From positions 29,615-93,614 of the forward strand of contig JANQLK010000051.1 of NCBI GenBank assembly GCA_028280615.1: DNA of 64,000 nucleotides. Reading direction: 5' to 3'. Below the pieces are notes generated by a model, which had not been told where the DNA came from, ran no database searches, and saw only the letters and a program-made list of their open reading frames with translations. Positions 16,608 through 27,200 of this stretch are shown piece by piece; the stretch's first letter is position 1, and each line of letters opens with the position of its first letter. A program made the position numbers and the translations under genes. The stretch comes from Woeseiaceae bacterium. Its GTDB lineage: Bacteria > Pseudomonadota > Gammaproteobacteria > Steroidobacterales > Woeseiaceae.

Positions 16608-18794
16608 TCAGTCGCCCGGGCGGTAGCTTCGAACCGCGCGCGCGTCGACGTCCTCGCGGTAGAAGGCGACGTCCTTGAATTGAGCCGCTGCGTAGCGCTC
16701 GGCCTGATCGTCGAAGTGTGGCGACGCGGGATCGCCGCTCTGGCCGCCAGCCAGCAACGACTTCGCGCGGACCCTGTCGCCGAATTCGACGACCGCCACG
16801 AAGCTGTTGCCCGAGGTCCCGTAGATGCGTTTTGTGCCCGGATAACGCTTTGCCCGGAACGACGCGAGCGCGCCCCAGTCGCCGGACGCCATGCCGACGG
16901 CCAAGCTCGCGGCGCTGTCGTCGTAGTCGAGATCGACGTCCCCGCTCAGACGCTGGAATCGATTGACCTCACCCCAGGGCGTGTCCCAGCGGCCGAAGTC
17001 GGCTTCGAGCATCGCGACCGTCCTGGCGAAGATCTCGAGGCGCTCGTCATCCGGCGAAGACACGGCGAAATGATCGATGAGCGCCTTGCCGCGCAGGCTC
17101 AGCGGATTCCGGCCCTCGTCGCGGTAACGCATGCCATAGAAGTGCGCAAGCGTCATCGGCACAGAGTCTACGTGCACGCTGAAGTCCCAGCCCCTGAGCG
17201 CATCGATGGCCGGCGCGAGCGCGGGGTGCTCGTCCCCGGAGCGGCCGTAGGCGGCGACGAGCGCCGGGATCAGCTGCTCGAACCCCGGCAGGTAGGGGTC
17301 GTAGGCGATATCGATCAGCCCGTCGAGCGTGAGGTCGTCGATACCCGCAAGGACGCGCTGCGCATGCACGCCGCGGAAGTTCTCGGGGTCGGGCGCCATG
17401 TAGGCCGGATAGTCGTCGGCCCTCGGACTGAACTCGGCGGCCGACGTAAACGGCGTCGAGTTGCAGTTCTGAATCCATCCGTTCGGCGGATTGAACACGG
17501 TCACGGTCTCGTCAACGGTATGCAGACCATCCCAGTCCGTGGCGGGGTTGCTGCCGTCGACGGGCCTCGAGTAGTCGAACGACGGGTCGCGCTTCGGCAC
17601 GAAGTTGCCGTGGTAGTAGGCGATGTTGCCCGACGAGTCGGCGTACACGGTGTTGTTCGACGAGTTCGTGCGGATGTCCATCATCCGCCGGAAGCCCTCG
17701 TGGCCGTCCTGCCTGGTGCGGATGTAGGACTGCGTCAGCGCGTTGACCGGGTCCCAGTTGATTTTCGTGGCGACCCACTTGCCGTCGATCATGTGCGTGA
17801 TCGGCCCGTGGTGCGTGTGGTACATCGGAAAGGTCCTTTCCGACATAGCGTCGCCGTCGCGATACTTGAGCGTCACTTCCGACTCGCCGACCGGCCGCAG
17901 TTCGTCGCCGTAGCGGTAGTAGCGTTCGCCGTCCTGCTCGACGATGTCCTCGACGAACTCATCGAGGAAGTCGACGTAGGTCGAGGTGTGCATCCAGCCC
18001 GTGTGCTCATTGAAGCCCTGGTAGACGAAGAACTGGCCCCAGGTGACGGCGCCATAGGCGTTCAGCCCCTCCTCGCTCACGACGTGGACCTCGCCGCGGA
18101 AAAAGAAGGTCGTATGCGGGTTGATCAGCAGCATCGCATTGCCGGACTCGGTCAGATCACCCGCAATCGCGAAGCCGTTCGAGCCAAGGTGCCGTTCGTA
18201 GCCGAGCCGAGGCGCCCGGGCCGCATCGAGGTCGGCCACGCCGACCGACTCGCCGCGGCCGTAGAAGGCCGTGATGCCTTCGAGCGGAATCTGCTCGATG
18301 TCGCCGCCGATCGAACCCTCGAAGAAGTACATCGGCATCCACGGCTCGAAGCGCGTGATAACTTTGGGCGTTACGTCGGGGTGCGTGGCAAGGTAGTAGT
18401 TCAGGCCGTCGGCGAACGCGATGCACAGCTCCCTGAGCCAGTCGGGTGCGGCGGCATACGCCGCTCGCGCCTCTTCCTCTGTCATGTAGAGCCGCGCGCG
18501 CAGGTCGCTCATGAGCGCGCTCTCGCCCTCGACCTCGGCCAGCCGGCCCAGCGCCCAGTAGTAGTTGCGCTCGACGCGAGGAAAATCGTCCTCGGCCTGC
18601 GCGTACAGCAGCCCGAACACGGCGTCGGCGTCGGTCTTGCCGTAGATGTGCGGCACGCCGAAGTCGTCGCGGACGATCGTGACGTTCTGAGCGCGCGCCG
18701 CGAGCCGCTCGAGCTCGGGGTCGGCGGGCGCACCGCCCCTGTCGCTCGAGCAGGCGCCGGCGACGACGAGCGCCAGCGCCAGCCAGCGCCTCAT
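16608..18794 (-). CDS. Penicillin acylase family Ntn-hydrolase, exported
   Basis: A 728-residue enzyme that hydrolyses amide bonds, such as beta-lactam side chains or acyl-homoserine lactones. The small-subunit motif VTIVRDDFGVPHIYG is at 38-52. The autoprocessing site with nucleophile Ser205 is in RHLGSNGFAI, a variant of the usual GSNxW. Later family landmarks are HTTFFFRGEVHVVS, THHGPI and GNIAYYHG. The N-terminus (MRRWLALALVVAGACSS) is a signal peptide that may be a lipoprotein signal with Cys15. Its ATG overlaps the stop of the BNR protein upstream by four bases, so the two are coupled. The substrate is unknown. Confidence 0.88.
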   Translation of the reverse strand: MRRWLALALVVAGACSSDRGGAPADPELERLAARAQNVTIVRDDFGVPHIYGKTDADAVFGLLYAQAEDDFPRVERNYYWALGRLAEVEGESALMSDLRARLYMTEEEARAAYAAAPDWLRELCIAFADGLNYYLATHPDVTPKVITRFEPWMPMYFFEGSIGGDIEQIPLEGITAFYGRGESVGVADLDAARAPRLGYERHLGSNGFAIAGDLTESGNAMLLINPHTTFFFRGEVHVVSEEGLNAYGAVTWGQFFVYQGFNEHTGWMHTSTYVDFLDEFVEDIVEQDGERYYRYGDELRPVGESEVTLKYRDGDAMSERTFPMYHTHHGPITHMIDGKWVATKINWDPVNALTQSYIRTRQDGHEGFRRMMDIRTNSSNNTVYADSSGNIAYYHGNFVPKRDPSFDYSRPVDGSNPATDWDGLHTVDETVTVFNPPNGWIQNCNSTPFTSAAEFSPRADDYPAYMAPDPENFRGVHAQRVLAGIDDLTLDGLIDIAYDPYLPGFEQLIPALVAAYGRSGDEHPALAPAIDALRGWDFSVHVDSVPMTLAHFYGMRYRDEGRNPLSLRGKALIDHFAVSSPDDERLEIFARTVAMLEADFGRWDTPWGEVNRFQRLSGDVDLDYDDSAASLAVGMASGDWGALASFRAKRYPGTKRIYGTSGNSFVAVVEFGDRVRAKSLLAGGQSGDPASPHFDDQAERYAAAQFKDVAFYREDVDARAVRSYRPGD

Positions 18795-21700
18795 TCCTCG
18801 TCCTCGACGGCGATGAGGTCAAGGTCGGCGAGCGCGCGATTGAGGGCCGGTACGTCGTCGGCGAACACCTGGTCGAGCTTTGCGAGCTCCGCCTCGATGC
18901 CGCTGGCCAGTTCATCGCGTACGGCGATCATCGATGCGGTCGGCGCCGCCTCGCTCTGCGAGGCCAGAAGGAGCACGTAAGACAGCTTGTTGTTGAGCCG
19001 GATCGGGAAATTCAATGGGTCCTGGCGGCTCTCGTTCTTGGTCTGATAGAGCGTCTCCTCGATGGCCGTCAGCGTGTCGAGCGTCGCCTGGACGCTGGAC
19101 GCTGCCTCGGACTCCTCGTCGACGCGGCCCTGTGCACGCTCGAGTTGGGCCTTGAGCGATCGAATCCGCCTGATGCCCGCGTGTATACGCGAGACGAGAT
19201 CCCGTGTCTCGATGGCAAACGCGTAGCGGGCCTCGTAGTCGGCGGGGCTCAGCGTCGTGCGCGGATCGGCAACGACGTCGAAGCGCGTTTCGCGAACCTC
19301 GTTATCGACGGTCAGCCGCGCACAGTAGCTGCCCGGCGGGATGCTCGGGCCGCTCCGTGCGTCGATCCACAGGATCAGGTCGTCGAAGCGCTCGAAGCCC
19401 GGCGTTTCGAGGTTCCAGCTGTGCTTGTTGAGACCGGCCTCGGCCGGCAGCACGTCGGTGCGCGGCGGCGCATTGCGGCCGACGTCCTCGTCATCGTCGT
19501 CGCTTCCAGGCTCGCGGGTCCAGGTCCAGAGCGCGTCGTCGCCGTCGAGGACCTCGAGCTGGACGTCGGCGTCGTCGGCGAGGTTGTCGGGCAGGCTGTA
19601 GTAGAAGGTCACGCCCGGATACGGATTCGTGCCCGCGCTGCCCGGTTCGTCGCTGCGGCCACCGCCCGCGGTCATGAGCAGGGCCGGCTCGGGTGTGTAC
19701 AGCCTGAGGACATTGCCGTCCGCATCGTGCTGGTGCAGGACCGCCAGGTCGTCGAGTATCCAATAACCCCGACCCTGGGTCGCGGCAATCAGCTGGCGGT
19801 TCTTGATAGCAAGGTCGGTGACCGACACGAGCGGCAGATTGAGCTGTAGCGAGCGCCAGCTGCGGCCGTCGTCGAACGACACGTAGATGCCGAACTCGGT
19901 GCCGGCGTACAGCAGCCCCTCGCGATCCGGGTCGGCGCGCAGGGCGCGCGTAAAGTGCGTGTCCGGGATGCCGCGCGTGATCTTGCGCCAGCTCCTGCCC
20001 CAATTATCCGTATGGTAGAGATAGGGCGCGAAATCGTCCGACTTGTAGCGGGTCGCGGCGAGGTACGCGCCGGCCGGGTCGAACGGGTCGATCTCGAGCG
20101 AGTTCACCTGTGCCCATTCGGGCAGGCCCGATGGGGTCACGTCTTCCCAGTTGTCGCCGCCGTCACGCGTCAGGTGCACGAGGCCGTCGTCGGAACCGGC
20201 CCAGATGACGCCCTCTTCGTGCGGCGACTCGGCGAGCGCGAAGATCGTGCCGTAGTATTCGACGCCCGTATTGTCCTTCGTGATCGGTCCGCCCGATGGG
20301 CCCATGCGCGATTTGTCGTTGCGTGTCAGATCCGGGCTCATGACCTCCCAGGTCGCGCCCATGTCCTCGCTCTTGAACAGCGCGTCGGCCGCAACGTACA
20401 GGACGTCGGGGTCGTGAACCGAGAACGCGATCGGGAAATTCCACTGAAAGCGATATTTGAGTTCCGCGGCGCCCCAGCCCATCGGGTTGTCGGGCCAGAC
20501 GTCGATGGCGCGCTCGGCGCCCGTCTTGTGATTGACGACGGTCAGGTAGCCGCCGTAGGAACCGCCGACGACGATGTCGGGATCGTCTGGCTTCGCGACG
20601 ATGTGGCCGCTCTCACCGCCCGCCGTGGGCTCCCAGTCGCGGCGCGTGATCGACGAGCCCATCGCCGAGCGGGAGCGAATGCGCACGGCCGAATTGTCCT
20701 GCTGGCCGCCGAGCAGTCGGTAAGGAAAGTCGTTGTCGGTCGAGACGCGGTACATCTGCGCCGTCGGCTGGTTGCTCTGTACGGACCAGGTCTCGCCGCC
20801 GTCGTAGCTGACGTTGCCGCCGCCGTCGTTGGACTGGATCATACGCTTGGGGTCGTTCGGGTCGATCCAGAGGTCGTGATTGTCGCCATGAGGCGTCCAG
20901 ATCTCGCCGAAGCTCCTGCCGCCGTCCTTGGAATGGTGGAAGCGCACGTTGAGCACGTATACCGAGTCTTCGTCGGCCGGGTCGGCGTAGATGCGCGAGT
21001 AGTACCACGCACGCTGGCGCAGGTTGCGATCCTCGCTGACCAGCGCCCAGGTTTCGCCGCCGTCGCTGGAGCGCAGCACGCCGCCCTCCTCGGCCTCGAC
21101 GATCGCATACAGGTTCTGGTTGTTGCTCGGCGACACCGTGATGCCGATGATGCCGAGCGGGCCGGTCGGGAAGCCCTCCTTGTCGGAAAGCAGTTCCCAG
21201 CTGTCGCCGCCGTCCTTGCTCTTGTAGAGACCCGAGCCCTCGCCGCCGCTTTCGAGGCTGTACGGCGTCCGCTTCACGCGCCAGAAGCTCGCATACAGGA
21301 TGCGCGGGTTGGTCGGGTCCATCGCGAGATCGACCGCGCCCGTTGCGCTGTTCACGAACAGGATATTCTCCCAGGTCCTGCCGCCATCCATCGACCGGAA
21401 CACGCCGCGCTCGTCGTTCTCGCCGAACAGGTGGCCCATGGCCGCGACATAGACGTGGTCGGGGTTTTTCGGATGAATGCGAATGCGCGAGATGTGCTGC
21501 GTCTCCTCGAGGCCCAGTTTGTCCCACGTGTCGCCCGCATCGTTCGAGCGCCAGATGCCGTCGCCGGGCGAGACGTTGCCACGGACGGTTTTCTCGCCCA
21601 GGCCCGCGTACACGACGTTCGGGTCCCAGTCGGAGACCGCGACGGCGCCCACCGAACCGCCGAAGTAGCCGTCCGAGACGTTGCTCCAGGTCGAGCCGCC

Positions 21701-21934
21701 GTTCGTGGTCTTCCACACGCCGCCGCCCGTTGTGCCCATGTAGTAGGTCTCGCGATCCGAGGCCAGCCCCGTTACGGCCGCCGAGCGGCCGCCGCGGTAC
21801 GGCCCGATCTCGCGCCACTCGAGCGCGCGGATATCGGCGGGGAAGGTCTCGGGGTCGATATCGGCAAAGGCTTGCGGCAGCCAGGCGAGGCAAAGCAGTG
21901 CCAGCCACGAAAGGTGGAAACGGGTCGGGACCAT
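18791..21934 (-). CDS. Giant exported BNR/Asp-box repeat protein 1 (VPS10/sortilin-like propeller)
   Basis: A 1047-residue secreted protein. The signal peptide is MVPTRFHLSWLALLCLAWLP, cut after AFA. The N-terminal two thirds carry serial Asp-box motifs (TTNGGSTW, SNDAGDTW, SMDGGRTW, SKDGGDSW, SSDGGETW), which form propellers as in sortilin/VPS10 and sialidase-like proteins. The last third is non-propeller, with a beta sandwich and a helical tail. ATG at 21934 has AAGGAG six bases upstream, so longer frames to 22549 are spurious. Two homologues are at 24207 and 27490. There is no recognisable glycosidase active site; binding or degradation of extracellular polymers is possible. Confidence 0.85.
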   Translation of the reverse strand: MVPTRFHLSWLALLCLAWLPQAFADIDPETFPADIRALEWREIGPYRGGRSAAVTGLASDRETYYMGTTGGGVWKTTNGGSTWSNVSDGYFGGSVGAVAVSDWDPNVVYAGLGEKTVRGNVSPGDGIWRSNDAGDTWDKLGLEETQHISRIRIHPKNPDHVYVAAMGHLFGENDERGVFRSMDGGRTWENILFVNSATGAVDLAMDPTNPRILYASFWRVKRTPYSLESGGEGSGLYKSKDGGDSWELLSDKEGFPTGPLGIIGITVSPSNNQNLYAIVEAEEGGVLRSSDGGETWALVSEDRNLRQRAWYYSRIYADPADEDSVYVLNVRFHHSKDGGRSFGEIWTPHGDNHDLWIDPNDPKRMIQSNDGGGNVSYDGGETWSVQSNQPTAQMYRVSTDNDFPYRLLGGQQDNSAVRIRSRSAMGSSITRRDWEPTAGGESGHIVAKPDDPDIVVGGSYGGYLTVVNHKTGAERAIDVWPDNPMGWGAAELKYRFQWNFPIAFSVHDPDVLYVAADALFKSEDMGATWEVMSPDLTRNDKSRMGPSGGPITKDNTGVEYYGTIFALAESPHEEGVIWAGSDDGLVHLTRDGGDNWEDVTPSGLPEWAQVNSLEIDPFDPAGAYLAATRYKSDDFAPYLYHTDNWGRSWRKITRGIPDTHFTRALRADPDREGLLYAGTEFGIYVSFDDGRSWRSLQLNLPLVSVTDLAIKNRQLIAATQGRGYWILDDLAVLHQHDADGNVLRLYTPEPALLMTAGGGRSDEPGSAGTNPYPGVTFYYSLPDNLADDADVQLEVLDGDDALWTWTREPGSDDDDEDVGRNAPPRTDVLPAEAGLNKHSWNLETPGFERFDDLILWIDARSGPSIPPGSYCARLTVDNEVRETRFDVVADPRTTLSPADYEARYAFAIETRDLVSRIHAGIRRIRSLKAQLERAQGRVDEESEAASSVQATLDTLTAIEETLYQTKNESRQDPLNFPIRLNNKLSYVLLLASQSEAAPTASMIAVRDELASGIEAELAKLDQVFADDVPALNRALADLDLIAVEDEE

Positions 21935-22118
21935 CGGAAACTCCTTCATCGGCCGGTTCTCGTCCGGCTGTTCGTTTTGTCGGCGTAGTCTTTCACAAAG
22001 AAAAGCGGCGAGGCAATTCCGGGTAGGCGGACGTCGGGGATAACGACCGACCTGGAGTGCCTGTAGGGTTCGCGGGCCGGCGCTGATATGATCCCGGAGC
22101 CGCCCGACCGACGACGCT

Positions 22119-24191
22119 CTGGACGACATCATCAACCTCCGCTTCTCAACAAGGACTCTCGTCTCGCTGGCGCTGCTGCTCGCATGTTCACGGGCTCCCA
22201 CCGCAGGTACCTTGTCGGCCGCGATCGCGATCGAGGAGGTCGTCGTCCTCGCAAAGCGCCGTGAGACGACGACCCGCGACATCTCGGCGGCGGTCAGCGT
22301 CGCCGGCAGGGCGGCGATCCAGGACAAGAAGCTCGTCACCGACGCGCTCAAGGAGGCGACCGGCGTCTTCGTCCAACAGACGACGCCCGGCCAGGGCGCC
22401 GCGATCATCCGCGGCTTGAGGGGCTCCGCGATACTCCACCTGGTCGACGGCATGCGCCTGAATAACGCGATCTTCCGGTCCTCGCCGACGCAGTACTTCG
22501 CGCTGGTGCCGGTCGGCGCCGTCGAGCATATTGAGACGCTGCGCGGCACGCCGACGTCGCTGTATGGCAGCGACGCCGTTGGCGGCGCCGTGCAGGTCGT
22601 GACCCGAGTGCCGGCCTTCGATGACCCGGCTACCCGGTATGCCGGCGAAGCCTACGCCGGATGGGACTCCGCGGAACTCGGAAGACGCCTCGGGGCATCG
22701 CTCGACGTCGGCAACCGGGCGCTGGCCGCCACGGCATCTGTCGAGTATCTGGAGACCGGCGACCGCCGGATCGGCGGCGGCGAGCGCGTCGCGCCGAGCG
22801 GCTACGAGTCGATGGCCGGTCGCTTTGCGCTGGCTTACACGCCGGACGAATTCAGCCGCTGGTATGTCGACCTGCACTATCTCGAGCAGCCGTCGACGCC
22901 CCGCGTCGACGAACTCGTGCCGGGCTTCGGTCAGACCGACCCGTCCTCGTCCGAGTTCGAGTTCGAACCCAATCGGAGGACATTCGCGCACCTGCGCTAT
23001 GACCGCCGGGAGGGTCCGCTGGATCTCGACTGGCGCTTCGATCTCGCCTGGCAGCGTGTCGATGACGATCGCAGGACCCGCAATTTCGGCTCGACCGAGC
23101 GCCGGCTCGAGGACAACCGCAGCGACCTCCACGGCGCAATGCTGACCGTGTCGAGCGAGCGGGATCGGTCGTTCTGGCTGCTCGGGGCCGAGGTCTATTC
23201 CGACCGGGTCTCGAGCACCCGGACCTCCGTCGACATCCCGACCGGCGCGACGGCGGCGCTCTTGCCGCGCTTCCCGGACGGCTCGCGGCTCGATCAGGCG
23301 GCCGTCTTTTTCAATACCGAATTTCAGCTGTCGCCCCGCCATGCCCTGAGCGGAGGTTTGCGATTCAACGCCGTCGACGTCGACGTCGCGGAAACACCCG
23401 CGTCGGAGGCCGCGAACGTGGACGTCGCCGATCTGAGCGGCGACCTCGGCTGGCGCTACGACGTCACCGACGAATGGCAGCTCCTCGCGAACTTCGGTGC
23501 CGGTTTCCGCGCCCCGAACGTATTCGACCTGGGCACGCTCGGTGCCCGTCCGGGCAATCGCTTCAACATCCCGAACACGTCGCTCGACTCGGAGAGCGTC
23601 GTGCAGCTCGATGCCGGCGTGCGGCGAAACGGCGACGACTGGCAGTTCGAGTTCGTCGTTTTCGCGCTCGACTACGACGACCGCATTACGTCGGTCTCGA
23701 CTGGGGACACGACGTCGGACGGCCGCGACGTCGTGCAGAGCGTCAATGCCGCGGAGTCGCGCATCCACGGCTTCGAAGCGGGTTTCGACTGGCTGCTCGG
23801 CGAGCGTTTCGACATACTCGCGAACCTGCGCTACACCCGCGGCGAGCAGTCCGTCGGCGGCATCGACGAGCCGGCCGACCGTATCCCGCCGCTCAGCGGA
23901 CGCCTGAGCGTCAACTACGCGACCGGCGGCCCGTTGAGCGCGACGGCGTGGGTCGAGTTCGCCGATGCTCAGGAGCGCTTGAGCGCGCGTGACGTGGAGG
24001 ACGTTCGAATCGACCCGAACGGCACGCCGGGCTGGGCATCGTTCGGACTGCGCGCAGACTGGACGAGCCGCAGCAACTGGAACCTCACGCTCGGCCTCGA
24101 CAACCTGTTCGACAGGCGATTCCGCTACCACGGCTCCGGCATCGACGCGCCCGGGCGCAATTTTTCGATCGAAGTCAGGAAACGCTGGTAG
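22119..24191 (+). CDS. TonB-dependent outer-membrane receptor, start codon unclear
   Basis: A receptor of about 690 residues for active uptake across the outer membrane. It has a TonB box-like AIEEVVVLA, a plug domain (GVFVQQTTPGQGAAIIRGLR, LHLVDGMRLNNAIF, LYGSDAVGGAVQVV) and a barrel ending in GRNFSIEVRKRW with the terminal aromatic. Its look is closest to heme/hemoglobin or BtuB-type receptors, but the ligand is not evident. The first standard start is TTG at 22212, which would remove the signal peptide. The open frame upstream encodes LRFSTRTLVSLALLLACSRA, an obvious signal, but offers only CTG (22119) or ATC codons. The stop bounding the frame is at 22089. Confidence 0.82.
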   Translation: MDDIINLRFSTRTLVSLALLLACSRAPTAGTLSAAIAIEEVVVLAKRRETTTRDISAAVSVAGRAAIQDKKLVTDALKEATGVFVQQTTPGQGAAIIRGLRGSAILHLVDGMRLNNAIFRSSPTQYFALVPVGAVEHIETLRGTPTSLYGSDAVGGAVQVVTRVPAFDDPATRYAGEAYAGWDSAELGRRLGASLDVGNRALAATASVEYLETGDRRIGGGERVAPSGYESMAGRFALAYTPDEFSRWYVDLHYLEQPSTPRVDELVPGFGQTDPSSSEFEFEPNRRTFAHLRYDRREGPLDLDWRFDLAWQRVDDDRRTRNFGSTERRLEDNRSDLHGAMLTVSSERDRSFWLLGAEVYSDRVSSTRTSVDIPTGATAALLPRFPDGSRLDQAAVFFNTEFQLSPRHALSGGLRFNAVDVDVAETPASEAANVDVADLSGDLGWRYDVTDEWQLLANFGAGFRAPNVFDLGTLGARPGNRFNIPNTSLDSESVVQLDAGVRRNGDDWQFEFVVFALDYDDRITSVSTGDTTSDGRDVVQSVNAAESRIHGFEAGFDWLLGERFDILANLRYTRGEQSVGGIDEPADRIPPLSGRLSVNYATGGPLSATAWVEFADAQERLSARDVEDVRIDPNGTPGWASFGLRADWTSRSNWNLTLGLDNLFDRRFRYHGSGIDAPGRNFSIEVRKRW

Positions 24192-24206
24192 CCGCGGCGA
24201 CGCGAC

Positions 24207-27200
24207 TCAGCGGCGATCCGACCACAGCGGAATCCGGCCCGGCGTGTGCGGGGCGCCCATTCTCTCGAGCCGCGTCTCCAGCGCGGCGAGGTCGGACTCG
24301 AGCGCCGTGAGCGCCGCCAGTACGTCCTCGAACTCGCTGGCCGCTACATCGTAGGAGGCCTCGTACAGTCCGGGCACGGGCGAGCGCGTATCCAGCAGCC
24401 ACTGGTAGACAGTCGCGACACGGCGAGCCACGGGCCAGGGCACGGACTCGTTCCGCGACGCGACCGTCGAGTCGCCCGAGAGCTCGACGTCAACGTCTGC
24501 GAGCCGTGCCTCGATGGCGCGAACGGCCTCGGCCTCGGCCTCGGTAGCCGCCGGCGTCGCTGCAATGCCCGCCTTCAGGTGGGCGATCCGGTTTGCCATC
24601 TCGGCCGACAGCGCTTTGGCGCCGTCCACGGCCCGGTACAGCTCCGCCGCCTTGCGCTGGAACGCAAGCACGGCCTCGGGGTCGCTCGCCGTCTCCGGCG
24701 ACTGCGGCAGCGACTTGAGCACGAAGGCGACCGGCTCGGCGACCTGGCGCAGCTCTCCGTCAGACCGCGCCATGAGCGTCATCGAGTATTCACCCGGCGT
24801 CGCCAGCGGTCCGCGCGGCCGCGGATCCCACGGCGCAATCCAGCCGGTCGGCTGCTCGAGTGATACGGCGTCCGGAGCGGGCAGGCGCATGTCCCAGGCC
24901 GTGCGGTGCAGGCCCCTGGACGTGTCGCCGGGTACGCGGGCGACGACCTGTCCGTCGCCGTCGCGAATGACGAGCACGACCGATGGCTTTTCCTCGCGGT
25001 CCTCCCGCCGGAGCGTCTCCCAGTCCGGATACGGGTTGTCCTCGCCGGCCTCCGCCTGCTCGCGCTCCGCCTTTTTTCGCGTCTCGGCGCGCGTCTCGAG
25101 GTCTTCGGGCAGGTAATAGGTGAACACGGCGCCGTACGGCGGGTTGGGCGCCGTGAAGAAGCTCTCGCCGAGGAAGGCCTTCTCCTGCATGCCCCACAGG
25201 TCGCCCTCGATGTAGATCCAGCTGTCGCGCGGCTCGAAGGCATGCGCGTCGCCGTCGGTCAGGTCGGCGAGCGGCGTCCGGAGCGGCGAGTAGTCGTCGA
25301 GGATGTAGACGCCGCGGCCAAACGTGCCGACGATCAGGTCATTCTCGCGGCGCTGGATCTCGACGTCGCGGACCGCGATCGTCGGGAAATTGGTCTTGAG
25401 CTCGTGCCACGTTCCGCCGCCGTCCTGGGTGAAGAACAGTCCGAACTCGGTGCCGACGAACAGGAGGTCCGGATCGACGTGGTCCTCGACGATCGTATGC
25501 GCCGAGCCGCGCTCGGGCAGGTCGCCCGAGATCGAGGACCAGCTACGGCCGCGATTCGTGGATTTGAGCACGTAGGGCTTGTAGTCGCCGCGCTTGTGGT
25601 TGTCGATGACCGCGTAGACCGTGTCGACGTCGTGCATCGACGCCTGCACGTCCTCGATCAGCGACATGTCCGGCACGCCGCGAAAGCTCGTGGTCTGCCG
25701 CCAGGTCGCGCCGCCGTCCTCGGTGACGTTCATGACGCCGTCGTCGGTGCCGACGTAGATGAGCCCCTCGACCAGCGTGCTCTCGGACAGGCCGATGGCC
25801 GCGCCGTAGATCGAGGTAGCCGTGTTCTTTGCGACCGAGTCGACGCTCCAGACGCGGCCCATGACCTCGAGCTCGTTGCGATCGACATCGCGCGTCAGGT
25901 CGCCGCTGACCGCCCGCCAGGTATTGCCGCGGTCGTCGGACCTGAACAGCTGCTCGGACGCGTAGTAGATGCGCTCGCGATCGTGCGGACTGATGATAAT
26001 CGGCGTGTTCCAGTTCCAGTTGTAGGCGTTCTCGCCGCTGCCCGGGTGCGGCGCGATGAAGACACGCTCCTGGGTGCGCTTGTCGTAGCGCGCGAGGCCG
26101 CCGTACTGGTACTGGGTGTAGACAATGTTCGGGTCTTCGGGGTCGATCTGCGGCTCGTAGCCGTCTCCAAGCAGGATAATGTTCCAGTCGGAATTCGTCA
26201 CGCCGTGCACGGCCGTGGTTCGCGATGGTCCGCACAGCGAATTGTTGTCCTGGGTGCCGCCGCAGACGTTGTAGAACGGCTCGGCGTTGTCGGGCTGGAC
26301 GCGATAGAACTGGGCGATCGACAGGTTGTCGACGAAGCGCCAGTTCTTGCCGCGATCGAAGGTCTCGTAGATGCCGCCGTCGCCGCCGATATACAGGTGA
26401 TCGGTGTCGTCGGGATCGATCCACAGCGCGTGGTCGTCGACGTGCCGCCACTGCTGGCCGAGCGGCGCGAACGACTCGCCGCCGTCCTCGCTGACCACCG
26501 TGATCGTCGCGACCGCGTAGACGCGCTCGGGGTTGTGCGGGTCGACTATCAGCTCGTTGTAGTACTGCGGGCTGTTGGTGACATAGTCCGAGCGCTTTTC
26601 CCAGGTGTTGCCGAAGTCGGTCGAGCGGAACGTGCCGCCCTCGCCGTCCGCGGCCTCGATGATCGCGTAGATCAGGTTCGGCTTCGACGGCGCCGCGGCG
26701 AGTCCGATGCGGCCCATTTCGACGTCGGGGAGTCCGCTCGTGATCTCGGTCCAGGTTTCGCCGCCGTCGGTGGTCTTGTGGATGCCGCTGCCGGGACCGC
26801 CGTGGATCAGTGTCCAGACGTGCCGACGGCGCTGGTGGGAGGACGCCACGATGACGTTGCTGTCGCCGGGGTCGACGACGAACTCGTTGACGCCCGTGTG
26901 CTCGTCGATCGCGAGGATCGCCTCCCAGGACTCGCCTCCGTCGGTACTCCGGTACAGACCGCGGTCGCCGCCGGCGCTCCACAGCGGACCCTGGGCCGCG
27001 ACCAGCACGGTGTCCGAGTCGTCGGGATCGATCCAGATCTGGCTGATATGGTCCGACTCCGTAAGGCCCATGTTGCTCCAGGACTTGCCGCCGTCGGTCG
27101 ATCTGTAGACGCCATCACCGTACGCGACGCTGCGCTGCGCGTTGTTCTCGCCCGATCCCACCCAGATCACATTCGGGTCGTTCGGGTCGAGCTCGACGAC

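Noticed and set aside
14021..16678. Long plus-strand open frame of 885 codons opposite the DUF885 gene
   Set aside because: Antisense shadow of the DUF885 and Vgb-like genes in GC-rich DNA; low-complexity Arg/Val/Asp-rich translation with no domain. Similar long shadows occur opposite the BNR and TPR genes (for example 24906-27551 and 58179-60899).
22092..22214. Cobalamin riboswitch ahead of the TonB receptor
   Set aside because: The conserved B12-box sequence is not present in the short leader region.
18791..22549. 1252-codon version of BNR protein 1
   Set aside because: The first 205 codons overlap the divergent TonB receptor and carry no domain; the ATG at 21934 has a perfect AAGGAG and opens the signal peptide.
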